From Solen grandis (taxonomy: Eukaryota > Mollusca > Bivalvia > Adapedonta > Solenidae), in the NCBI GenBank assembly GCA_021229015.1, contig CM037792.1, forward strand, positions 4,163,136-4,227,135: a DNA stretch of 64,000 nucleotides. Direction: 5' to 3'. How positions within the stretch are numbered: position 1 is the stretch's first letter; each line of letters begins with the position of its first letter. A model generated the notes under the pieces. That model did not search any database and was not told the origin of the DNA. It was given only the letters and a program-made list of their open reading frames with translations. The translations under genes and the position numbers were made by a program. Shown one piece after another: positions 24,590-35,496 of this stretch.

Positions 24590-26400
24590 GGTGTGCGCAT
24601 AACTCTCGATTTATTCGGCATTATTGTTTATTTATCAAAGGTAGACACCTTAGTCATTGTTATTGTATATACTGCGTGGGTATTAAGATAGGACAAGCCA
24701 AATCCGATTCAAACCGTCTATCCGTCAAAATCAATTGTTCTTTACCGTTTCATTATTCACGTATTGTTACATGAACATCCAGTCTATGGAAACCAGAACA
24801 CACTATGACTATAGATAATACTAAATTACATTTTATAAACGCCCAGTCACGATTTGAACAATTCAAAGGAAACTGAGTTTTAATTATTGCTCCATAACAT
24901 GAAATTCATAAGCAATCATAACATTTTTAATTTATCAATTCATTTCATATGCGTTCTTAATTATGACTGTCTAATTGTTTAATTGTTTAATCCTCATTAT
25001 CTTCTGTATGCAAATACACACACACCGCTCACATATCTAAAAGAAATAGAAATATCGTCACAAGTGGCCGAGTGGTCAATCGTACTCTACAAACAGAGGC
25101 GAGTCGCGACCCGGTTTCTAGGAGCGACATACTAGACGACAAAATTGTACAATAACGAGTATCTCCCCTGCTTGAGACTAATCATAATTATTCAGTGTAG
25201 TTCCCGGTTGGCACAATATAAAAATAGTGTGTCTTGGTGCGTCATAACGTAAGATATTTTGGACATGACAGGGTGATAGCACGATATGTTTGTCGCACAT
25301 ACGAGTAGACAATATGAGACATTATGGAAAAACAGAAACATACCTCATAATTATATTTACATTATGGACAAATGAATAAACTTTATAAATTGCAAATGAA
25401 TGCGTTCACATTTTCAAAATAAAAATGAAACTTAGAAAAAAGAACAACAACAGAGAAAATCCCCCGTTAGGAATCGAATGATTTATGGATATATAAATTA
25501 AAGACCAGGCTCCATATTCTTGAAAATAAGTTATTGAAACTATTGTGCAAAGTTTAAATCTAAAATGAAAGTTATTTTCAAAATTAGGAACTAAAGACAG
25601 TCTCCCTTTTGAAAGAATGAAAATCCTACTTGGAAAGAAAGCACAACAATTTCATTTTTGAAAGGAATGCCTGGTTTTGGTAGTATAAACTGTTTTATTC
25701 ATTTATATTGTTTTTGATAGAGAGACAAGTGTACAGGGACTAAAATGTTGCTTCGAATTTATTTAAATTTTACATAATATTTCTCCGCCTTATAATATAA
25801 TCCCTACAGGAAAAACATCTTTCAACTAAAACAATGAATCAATTTTATTTCAAGAAAGAAATTGCCTTCTACAGTAAGCGCCGATTATTTTTGTTTCTCG
25901 CCATTCTAATCTTATTAAAACCCAAATCAAATTGTTTGTTTTTTTCATTTTCATTCAATTCAGGGTGCTTTTAATGCCCAGAAGCCAGCTGCGACATGCT
26001 GGAGACGTAATGAATCGTATTGAATCGGTATCGCCCCCTGGCGTTTAAGATGTTATGTGGTTATTCGATAAGTTGGCTTGCGCTTGGCTGTGATATCATT
26101 GTAGGGCAAGTGGATTGTGACAATGTGCCTCCTTCGTTTAATTTACAGTATTTCAGTCACAATGTAGACTACAAGAGACCATCGGAAGTTCGTTATCTAA
26201 AAAAGATCGTTCAGTTTCTTCAAAATATTACTTACACCCGCGTAATGTTTTCTCTGCAAACTGTTAGGTGAATCAAATTTACAGCTAAAACTAAACCCAC
26301 CTTGGTCTCATACTTTTTCAAGTGAGCCTTCCTTCAATTTTGGAAACAAAAGTCGCAAGGAACTGGGCCTGGGCTGTGTCGAGGATAGGACAGCAATAAC
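24590..26400. repeat. Copy 2 of the old tandem duplication
   Basis: Collinear with 20.1-24.0 kb once the foldback insertions of copy 1 are removed. The best-conserved part is near 25930-26060 (AGCTGCGACATG...ATTGAATCGGTATCGCC). A SINE relic lies inside at about 25060-25260. The 83-codon ORF at 26020-26271 is not preserved in copy 1, so it is not supported as a gene. Confidence 0.7.
25058..25270 (+). mobile_element. Decayed SINE family 1
   Basis: The A box GTGGCCGAGTGGTCAA is clear. The B box is decayed, and the TCTCCCCTGCTTGAGACT body phrase is recognisable next to the family-1 copies. No target duplication was found. Confidence 0.65.
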
Positions 26401-28233
26401 TACTTGAAGCATATGACAAGTTCAGCTGTAGATAAGGCTGTATGAGAAAGATATTGTCGCGCAATAGAATAGCATTTTTATTGGCTATTTTCGGATTGGT
26501 TGATTTTTTTCTCGCTGGTTTTGTTCATTATATCTTCTGGATTGTATTAAGCAGTTACACTTGACCTTTGGCAAAATTATTCAATATAATGTGAAATCAT
26601 TAATGTTTGTAGGACACTAATTTTCGTCGATTTCGTTGAAGGTTTTTATCCACGAATATTAATCCTATTCCTTAGACATCTTTCTTATATAGACTTCACG
26701 TTTTTTAGAACATAGTTCTTCGAGTAAATGTACCCATGACATTATCTTAGGTGCAAAATCATCGTCTCCAAATGACTGAAATACTGTCGGTGGGACGTTA
26801 AACCCAACAAACAAGCAAACTATCCACCTTTAGATACTGGGAAGTGATAATCAAGCTACATACATTGTGTTTTAGATACATATTAATCTAATCCTGAACA
26901 CTATCCTCAGGGCATAAAACTAAAACTTAGTTTTTGAATTTGTCGATGATTTTGCATTGTGTCCATTGTTGACAGTCTCATAAAATAGATGTTTTCAAGA
27001 AAATTATGAACCTTGTGAAAAATGCACATGTTAGGAGAGGACTAAGAAATATTCCATTTCTGTTTTAGATAAGTTATAAGAATTATGCTTGATGCAAATG
27101 ATTAGCAAGTCTGACATGCGTATAATATATTGTGTAGCGTTTTTCAGGCAATAAACACTTTGTCCACTGTTCACAAACTGGAAAAAATATCAAAAGTATG
27201 TATATTTCCCTTAAATGATTTTTCCCCAATTTTGATCAATTTAAAATTTGTCGAAACGGCATATGTAATTATGAAATTCTGGTAGATGTCTTTCTAACGA
27301 AAGTTTATTTTTGAAAACTGGATTAAATTTGATGAATTTACGACAAGAAAAAGTCCAATCCTTGCCTGAATTACATTTGTGGCAAGTACCTGTTTATCGT
27401 TAACAGTTTGCAAAAATATTACAGTGTTAAGTTTAACCTTTAAAACAAAATTTGTTATAATCTTATTCAAGTTCAGAGGTAGAGGTCTCATTAAAAAGTT
27501 TGATATACATGTACATATCTGACAGCGAGAAGCAAAAGGTGTAGAATTTAATGACGGTTATATACTCCCACATGGAGTGTAAAAAAATTTAGGGTTTGTG
27601 AATATAATAAGGCTGATCGGGTATATGACTCTTTTCTCTAATATAACTAATTCTGTATAACACATGCATATCACTATATTTGAACTTAACGATGCCCTTA
27701 TAAACAAATTTAATTTTTAAGTCGATTATGTCTGAAGTGCTGTTTCCTTGCATCAGTTACGTTACACTACGCTACTAAACTACTTACATGTATCAAAGGA
27801 AGTCTTGAAAACATGAAATTCCGGGACCTGTAGTTAAATCCCGTGACAAATAATTTTATTCGGCTATTATTGTTCTTGATGTTTTCTTACATTGACATTA
27901 AACACCACAGTCTAGAAATTCTATGCATCTTGCAGAACTTATCCAATAATTAAATAAAAAGGAACAATCTTAGTTTTACGCAAGCGTAAAATGGCCAAAA
28001 CAGCAAATTCGTTAAATTTATATCACCGTTAAAGAATGCTTGCAGCACTACAAAAATGACCTGTAAGTCATTAAATACAAAAATAATTACAAGCAAAATA
28101 TTCCAGCACTGGATAGGGTAAGTATTGCCCCTATGCTATCCCATTGCTATTCTAACAATCAAGTCACAGATGTATACTTGTGTAATAAATTTCATATCAA
28201 TCCCTCTAATAATAGCCAAGAAAGGGCTTTTCA
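26401..28233. other. AT-rich intergenic DNA with a SINE tail fragment
   Basis: At 26758-26816 (+) the tail of SINE family 1 is present (CTGTCGGTGGGACGTTAAAC with a CAAACAAGCAAAC end) without head or body. The rest shows no gene or repeat that I recognise. Confidence 0.6.
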
Positions 28234-28235
28234 TA

Positions 28236-29221
28236 CAGTCAACATTGCACATGCGACCACCTGTATTAAACTTTTTATTTTTATTAAACGACCGTTATAA
28301 ATCCCGCCCGAACGTTTTTACTATATCAATTTATCCCATTAAGCGACTTTTTCATTATCCGACCAGCGACCACATAAACCAAATCCCAGCACATAAGATT
28401 AACTTTTTTGAGCGACCGTGTTTGCTTCCGTTGCTAATTATCATGTACGCTGGAGGATGTGTATATTCATCTTTAACATATCCGAACAAACAAACAATTA
28501 TCCCGATCATAAGTGCTCACCTGAAACCAATTTGTTTTGACCACGCATGACTGCACCATGAGCAACTAAATTCTAAATATAGTTCCTGGTTCCCGTTTCA
28601 ACAGTTACTAAGCATAACATAGGTGAAACCATCCCTCCAAATGCCAAATGATTCGGATTTTGGTAAAAGAATATTTGGGAATAAGGTAAATTAATACTTC
28701 CGGATGCAATGCGTACCATTAATAATTCGTACCTATAAGTATGTACATTGCGTCTTATGATACGCGACCAGGGCGCACGGTTGAAATAAATTTATCGGGG
28801 ATTTCTGGATTTATGTTAGAGACATAAAGAAAGCTCATTGCTAAATAATATTTTTTCTTGAAAATGTCCGAATCCATCCATGAATTCGATGTCAAATGTT
28901 GTGTTTTTCCACCGAACACCAAACGCAAACCTCAGCCAATGATCCAAGGTATTATTCCAACATAACATCTAAAAAATCGAAAGATATGACAAAAATAAAC
29001 ATGTTAATGTTTATTTGTATAAAACAACAAAACATCGTGTAGTTTATATCGTATACATGTTGTAATATGATATAACGCTATGTTACAATTTAGCTTACAG
29101 TTTGTATATATATATATGACTTGTTTGCCTAGATTTCCAAATATATCTATTAAGAGACCATTTCATTAAGCGACCACTTTTTGGCAGTCCCTTGAGCGGT
29201 CTCTAAATACAATGTTGACTG
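28236..29221. mobile_element. TA-flanked MITE with CAGTCAACATTG ends
   Basis: The left end CAGTCAACATTG (after TA at 28234) is the exact inverse of the right end CAATGTTGACTG (before TA at 29222). Subterminal GCGACCAC / ATTAAGCGACC phrases repeat on both sides. Like the 11.98-kb MITE it has pogo/Tigger-type ends, but the terminal sequence is different. A 141-codon ORF (28125-28550) overlaps its left edge and shows no transposase motif. Confidence 0.88.
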
Positions 29222-29618
29222 TATATATATTGTGTATTTTCAGTATGTTTAGGGGCAGTAATTCTTGTTAGACTGTAGTGATCTTGCCAGTAATATACAC
29301 AAAATGTTTATATTCATTCTCATTACTGTGGACGAAGCAATTATTTAGACGCGGATGTACACTTTCTACAAGATATTTAACATATCCTAAATACAGTTGC
29401 ACGTACAACACAATTATTTTTAAGGTTGAATGAGAATGGATCTAATGGTTTCTTAAGAATGGTTCTTTGTGCTGTTGTTGGTGTTTTTATATTTGTACTT
29501 TCGCTAAAAAAAATCATACTTATAGTCTATGAGGGCTATAAAAGAATTTCAAAATATGATTAAATTTATGGTAAATACAAAAAATAGTTTTTCTATATAC
29601 AAATGCATTTGTTTGTTT
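29222..29618. other. AT-rich spacer
   Basis: Nothing recognised between the MITE and the next foldback repeat. Confidence 0.5.
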
Positions 29619-30540
29619 AGCTCACCTGAGCACGTGTGCTCAGGATGAGCTTTTAGGATCGATGAATGTCCGTCGTCCGTCCGTCCGTCGTCCACAATTT
29701 GTTCGTTTGCACTCTAGCATCTTCATTTTATGAGCAATTATCTTCAAACTTTAAAACAATGTTTATAACCATAAAATCACGGCCAAGTTCGATTATGGCT
29801 GATATCGTACCATTAGGTCAGGAGTTATGCCCCTTTTAATATTAAAAAAAAGCCATATTTCACTTTGTTTACACTCTAGCATCTTCATCTTTTGAGCAAT
29901 CATCTTCAAACTTTATGGCAATGCTTATGACCATAATGTCTCGATTGAGTTGGATGGACCGTTCCGAGCTTTTCCGCATAATGCGCCGTCCTTAGTTATT
30001 GTTGCTATGCCTCACAAGCTAACTTTCAAGATGGCCGCCACTGATGCTGTAGCATCTGATCCCCGAACTCATATACAGGATAATATCTCAATAAAATACT
30101 TGCCTAACGGTCTTCAAATGTGGGAATAGTAAATAAAAAAGGCACACGATTACTTTACCAAAGGCCTTATTTAAAAAATCAAGATCAAATGAATAATTTA
30201 CCTAAGATAAAGTAAGAGAACCTATGACAGTAAAATGTAAACATCGTGTACATCGGAAGAATTTTAAGCCGATCAGTGTTTTATATACAATAATGGCACT
30301 ATGAGTTATCATGTGTTCTAAAAGGCCAAAAAAAGAAAAGAACGTAATTTCAGTGATTTAAATTCAAAGCGATTTTATTTCAAGTTATTAAACTCGACTG
30401 TAGGTAAATAAATCACAGACCGTTTAAATAGGAAACATTACCAGTGGTCAATATATCTTTTATAATACCGTATTTTGTATGAGTGTATGTATTTCTTTCT
30501 TTTTTTTATTTATTTATTTATTTTTTTTTTTTTTTTTTTT

Positions 30541-30660
30541 GAGAATGTATCACTCAGTGGTAGTGTTCATTGACTACGGATCCGAATATAACGTGTTCAA
30601 TCCCCAATGCGAACGTGACATTTTAAGGGCTTAATTCCTAATGGTACTCAGGTACCGTCC
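30541..30660 (+). mobile_element. Decayed tRNA-like SINE head
   Basis: CACTCAGTGGTAGTGTTC resembles an A box, and GTGTTCAATCCCC resembles a B box about 35 bp later. A long T run precedes it. No family body was recognised. Confidence 0.4.
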
Positions 30661-32223
30661 CAATGTATAAATTGTTTCTTAAATGTGGTGCAGTGTTTTC
30701 TAAGGCAATGCATATGTCTGCTCTCACATAAATGAGATTGATAAAGTCACCTCAGAGATTCAAGTTGTACATAATGCCACTTTTCAAGCAAGTTCCAGAC
30801 CAGCAGAGTTGCATAAGCAACACCAAAATATTGCATGTATCTCTAGGGGAGAAGATCTCCCTAAATCCAATTAACTATGTTATTGTGGCTAGACCAACTG
30901 AGACCAGGAATAGGAACCCATGTTGTACAAACTAAATGTTCAGACCAACTTGGACTGATGCAATTGTTCTTACATAAGAATTATTTTAAAGCCATTCTCT
31001 GTCTTATGCCATCTGGAACACTGAAGAAAATAAAACAACACACAGATTGCCTGTAATGATAATTTTAATGTAAGGTTAAAGCTCTATTACCAATAAATTT
31101 TTCCATAGTTCTATAAAATACCAACATCAAGAAGAATTGATAGATAAAAAATAGGGAGAGAACATGTACAACAAAATCTGAAATATTTGAAGCAATGCTT
31201 AATTTGTATTTGTGTTTTTTTTTGTTGTTGTTGTTTTACTTTTCTTTTCATTACAACAATTATAGAATTTGAAATTATTAACTGACAGTGAAAATGTTTT
31301 TCCAACACATACACACAGTACCCTAAACAATTCAAGGAGCACATAGCTATATGGCTGAAATACTGTTGCAGTGAGGGTAAATTTAAGCACAACTTATCTA
31401 AACCATTTTGTTATTAACATGAACTGTGGTGAACACTTTCTAAGTAAAGGGACTAGGTAACATTTTCTCTCTAATAGCATCTGCATGAACATTGTCAGAA
31501 ATATACAAGAAACTGTTTATTTTGCTTTCACAGAAACATTTCATTTACTGTCCAAATTTTATTTGCCAGTGTGAATAGTGATGTAAGAATTATGTGAGAT
31601 AGAAATCTGAATGTTTTACCATTGCTATTACTTTTTCAAAATGCACCTAATGCTTAAAATTTTCTGAGTTAGATATGTATCTGGTACTGACATCTTTGAT
31701 GAGCTTGTAGATGATGGTGCAGCAAGAGAACCATTTCTTAAGACTCATTATGCATAGTAAAACTATTGTAAATCATTATCCTAATGATTGTCAATAAATC
31801 TCTAAACAATTGAAAAGATCCACTTTGTTCACATATGAATATTACACCCTCCTATTACAGCTGACTGTATACACATAACATCTTAATTTGAGTTCTAGAT
31901 AATTCAGTATCATCAATGAACACTAGTGTTGCTCTTGAATTCAGATGGCATTTTGAAATTATGACATCTGTATCAGACCAAATGTAAGTAAAACATTTCT
32001 TAAACTTGATTAAAAAGCACTATAACTAATTAAAGATTCAAATAAAATCTCATTGCATGATTCTTTAATCCAAATCTACATGGAAAGAAAAATGCACAAC
32101 CATTTTTTGAATAACAGGTATCACTTCTTCCATAATTCTTTAGAAATAGGTTTGGAGCAAAAAGGACATTAAAAAATAAAAGTTTACATGTGTAATTCCT
32201 GTGTAATTCACAAAAAGATGCTT

Positions 32224-32229
32224 TTTATT
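32224..32229 (-). promoter_or_regulatory. Polyadenylation signal AATAAA of the THAP-like relic
   Basis: Minus-strand AATAAA lies about 33 bases past the terminal stop codon of the last exon (stop at 32264-32262), as expected for a short 3' UTR. Confidence 0.55.
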
Positions 32230-32261
32230 CTTTCCCTTTCACCTCCCACAGTAAAATGTTG

Positions 32262-33226
32262 CTATTCTCTAATTTGAGTCTCTAGTTGTTCCAACTTTTC
32301 CTTTAGGGCAGCACACTCCTGGTCTTTTTCTTGTGGTCTTTTCTATATGAAACCCTTTTCTTCCTTTAGTTGGTCCATCTCGTATGACTACAATTGAAAG
32401 AAAAAGAATAAATAATTAAAAGACTAGAAATCTTTGACACAGGAGTCTGCCCCAGCAGAGCTGCCTAACACCTACCAGTCAACAGAAACAGGGCAGCAGA
32501 ACTTTCTTGGCAAGAGTGAGTGAGCTGAATGTAAGCAGACTAGAAAAGATAGGAATATTGCTTCAGTATCTGGGGATAGTATCAACAGAAGGTCTGACAC
32601 AACTGAGAATTTTTTGCAAAGAATTCTATGAAATTCATGCTGCATCTCTAAAATATGGTAAACAAAATGAAACAAAGGTTAAACCAATGTAAACTGAGGA
32701 ATGTGGGCTCATAACTAACAATACATTTCCTTTTTCTGGAGCAACACATAATGACAAAGTGTGTAAAAAGGGTAAAACTTAAATTAAGAACCCACTCATT
32801 AGTGTAGGGCACATAGTTTTAAACAAAATACATGTAATAATATGGCCTTTTATATAGAAAGAAACAATCAAGAAATAAAACTGAAAAATAAGTCATGCAT
32901 ATCATATGCATGTCCAAGTCCATTAATTTGATAGATTTCATTTTCTTACCAAAGTATGTAAAGAAAGTAACATGATATTTTATCTGACACCAATAATCAT
33001 GGGAATTGAATATGGGCTCTAGCTTACTATGGGTAGTTTCTTCTGGGATGATTCTGAAAATCAGTATTTATTATAATATTATATATTATCATTTATATTA
33101 CTGAGCAAAATATTTTTGTTTCAATCTGTTTGCCAGGTCTTTAGTATGATTTGGTGCATAACACAGGAATGGTTCATGATTAATTAGAAAAAAATATATT
33201 GATATGTAACCTCAGTACTTCTCTCT

Positions 33227-33268
<42 letters not shown>

Positions 33269-34040
33269 TAACTCAAACTTGGTATTTGATTTCTAAACTT
33301 GGTATATTGATTTGCTATGTAGGAAGAAAATGTAAGCATAAAGTCAGAAGCTTACTCTGTCTTGCCATTGATCTGATCCAGTATAAACTGCACATTCAGG
33401 TGATGGAAGTGTCCACTTTTTTCCATCAGTTGGAATGGGGTCTGGGAAAAGATCTGTAGGACACTTCTCTCCAACAAAGTGCTGAAAATTGCATGTGACT
33501 TTCAGTATAATTAAATATACTTATATATACAATTATATTATTAAAATATAGAATATATATTTGATCTACTCATTATTTTGTTGTGCTTATCTGATACTAC
33601 AATAAACGACAGTCAGTGTAAGAACACATGCGATACTTATGATAAAGTGGAATGTCATTCATTTCATTTAGAAATAGACCGAATGGTCAAGAAAATTTAA
33701 CGAACATTACATTCATAAGAACGAACATTACATTCATAAGAAATATTTTTTCATTCATCTTTCCATCTCTGCATATTGCCAAACCCTCTCGTGAGTGTTA
33801 AAGGCAGCAGTTAATTTTTGTTTCGGTTGATTGCTAAAAAAACTCACCTCCGAGCAGAATAACCTCAAAAGTACACTGGTTGTGTCTTGTCATTTTCCTC
33901 TTGGAATGCCTTTATCCATCGCAGATACTTTTAGATTTTTGCTTTGGGTTCAGGAATATCATAGATTTAATGCTTTTCATGGGATCTGGGTATTTATTGC
34001 GCATAGCCCTCGCATAACTCCATACCAATCGTAAAATTTA
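32262..34040 (-). pseudogene. Three-exon THAP-like gene, decayed
   Basis: Minus-strand relic. Exon 1 (about 34040-33848) has scattered frames reading NKYPDPMKSIKS, YDIPEPKAK, WIKAFQEENDKTQP and finally LFCSE, ending at donor GTGAGT. Exon 2 (33481-33356, 42 codons, fully open) reads HFVGEKCPTDLFPDPIPTDG onward, with acceptor TTTTCAG and donor GTAAGC. Exon 3 (32387-32262) has acceptor ATTGTAG and a coiled-coil ending in AALKEKLEQLETQIRE plus a stop. CSEHF across the first junction fits the CX2H half of a THAP zinc finger. Exons 1-2-3 join in phase 0. Disruptions are several frameshifts in exon 1 and one TAG in exon 3 (codon 15). THAP identity is inferred from motif and spacing only. Confidence 0.6.
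33220..33264. repeat. (CT)n microsatellite
   Basis: C-run followed by about 14 CT dinucleotides. It lies in the intron between exons 2 and 3 of the THAP-like relic, where it would give a purine-rich (AG)n tract on the transcribed-sense strand. Confidence 0.95.
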
Positions 34041-35231
34041 GAGAATCTAGATCTTTGACGTTTGGTTGCTGCGTAGTAGCTTGTGAGCACAAGATGGTGG
34101 ATAGCAACAAGTAGAACGCACTTAATATTTAGCGGTAATCTGATTGGTTTAAAATTCTCGCCTCGGAACCGTCCATTATAACTGAGATCAGTTGATTAGG
34201 TCAGGAGTTAAGCCCCTTTTAATATAAAAAAATGCCATATTTCACGTTGTTTACACTCTAGCATCTTCATCTTTTAAGCAATCATCTTCAAACTTTATTA
34301 CAATGTTTATGACCATAAGGTCTCGATTGATTTCGATTGATGCTGAGATCAGTTGATTAGTTCAGAAGTTATGCCCCTTTTAATATTCAAAAAATGCCAG
34401 AAATCACTTTGTTTATACTCTAGCATCTTCATCTTTTGAGCAATCATCTTTAAACTTTATGACAATGCTTTTGACCATAAGGTCTCGATTGAGTTCGATT
34501 ATGGCTGAGATCCGTCAATTAGGTCAGGAGTTATGCCCCTTTTAATATAAAAAAAGCTATATTTCACGTTGTTTACACTCTAGCATCTTCCCTTTTTAGC
34601 AATCATCTTCAAACTTTATGACATTGTTAATGACCATAATGTCTCGATTGAGTCAATTGTGGCTGAGATGTCATTTAGGTCGGAGTTTTGCAAATTTTAA
34701 TACAAAAAATGCAAGATTTCACTTTGTTTATTCACTACCAACTTCATTTTTTTAACAATCATTTTTAAACTTTAAGACAATGTTTATGCCCATAATCTCA
34801 CAATCGGGTTCAATTATAACTGATATTGACTTGTAAATTTAGGAGTTATGCCCATTTCACCATAAAAAAAAGCCAGATTTCACTTTTACACTCAAGCATC
34901 TTTATTTCTTAAGCAATCATCTTTCTCAGGTGAGCGACCAAGGGCCATCTTGGCCCTCTTGTTTTATAATCATGTATGAAGCGGACGAAATTAATGATCG
35001 TTTACCCGATACATGTAACTTCTCATTTTATTCACTTCAGTATGGAAAAAAGCTTGATTTTGAAAATCTTATTATATCAATTGTGTGCATTTGTGTAACA
35101 TGATTATGCAAACGCGAGTGTAGAAATGCATACATACAGACTTATAATTCTTCCTCTCTACTCGTTGTCATTCCTTTCCATGCATATATTACAAAATAAC
35201 AACAAATATTGTACATGTTGTAGTCTTATTT

Positions 35232-35487
35232 CTAAATGGGGCCTACATGTACGTGGCCGAGACGGTAAACTCGCTAACTTCAACTCTCGTTCATCCCCTC
35301 ACCGAATGGGTTCGAATCCCGGCAGGGTCATTCGGATTTTCATGTGAGGAAGCCTTCCAGCTGGCTTGCGGTAGGGGGTTTTATCCGGATGCCTCTGTGC
35401 ATTCAGGGTCTTCCTCCAGCTGTAATTAGCTGGACGTCGCTATATGACTGAAATACTGTCGAAGCGACTGTAAGCTCAAATAGTCAA
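35232..35487 (+). mobile_element. SINE family 4 with 9-bp target duplication
   Basis: The A box is GTGGCCGAGACGGTAAAC and the B box GGTTCGAATCCCGG. The body has GTGAGGAAGCCTTCCAGCTG and GGACGTCGCTATATGACTG. GTCTTATTT occurs on both sides (35223-35231 and 35488-35496). The body overlaps in sequence with family 2, so the two are related subfamilies. Confidence 0.92.
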
Positions 35488-35496
35488 GTCTTATTT

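Larger units (their letters stand above)
29956..34174 (-). mobile_element. 4.2-kb TIR element nested in repeat B, carrying a THAP-like pseudogene
   Basis: The left end GGACCGTTCCGAG and the right end CTCGGAACCGTCC are inverted repeats with one mismatch. Further in, GTTGCTAT and TCACAAGCTA recur in inverted orientation at both ends. The host repeat resumes exactly on both sides, with AT next to each end (29954-29955, 34175-34176). That AT may be a 2-bp duplication or part of the terminus. Inside lie a minus-strand three-exon relic, a decayed SINE head near 30545, poly-T and a (CT)n tract. No transposase catalytic core was recognised, so the superfamily is unassigned. Confidence 0.75.
29619..34963. 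mobile_element. Foldback repeat B, split by a 4.2-kb TIR element
   Basis: The left end is a hairpin (AGCTCACCTGAGCAC...GATGAGCT) followed by CGTCCGTCCGTCGTCC. The right end is TGAGCGACCAAGGGCC-ATCTTGGCCCT. These are the reverse-complement ends of repeat A. Internal units of about 130-150 bp carry CACTCTAGCATCTTCATCTT and GGAGTTATGCCCCTTTTAAT. Removing 29956-34174 joins GATTGAGTTGGAT to TATAACTGAGATC, as in the intact units near 34490. Confidence 0.88.

Noticed and set aside
28125..28550. 141-codon plus-strand ORF, the second longest open frame in the window
   Set aside because: It crosses the left terminus of the CAGTCAACATTG MITE, shows no motif, and starts in unrelated flanking DNA.
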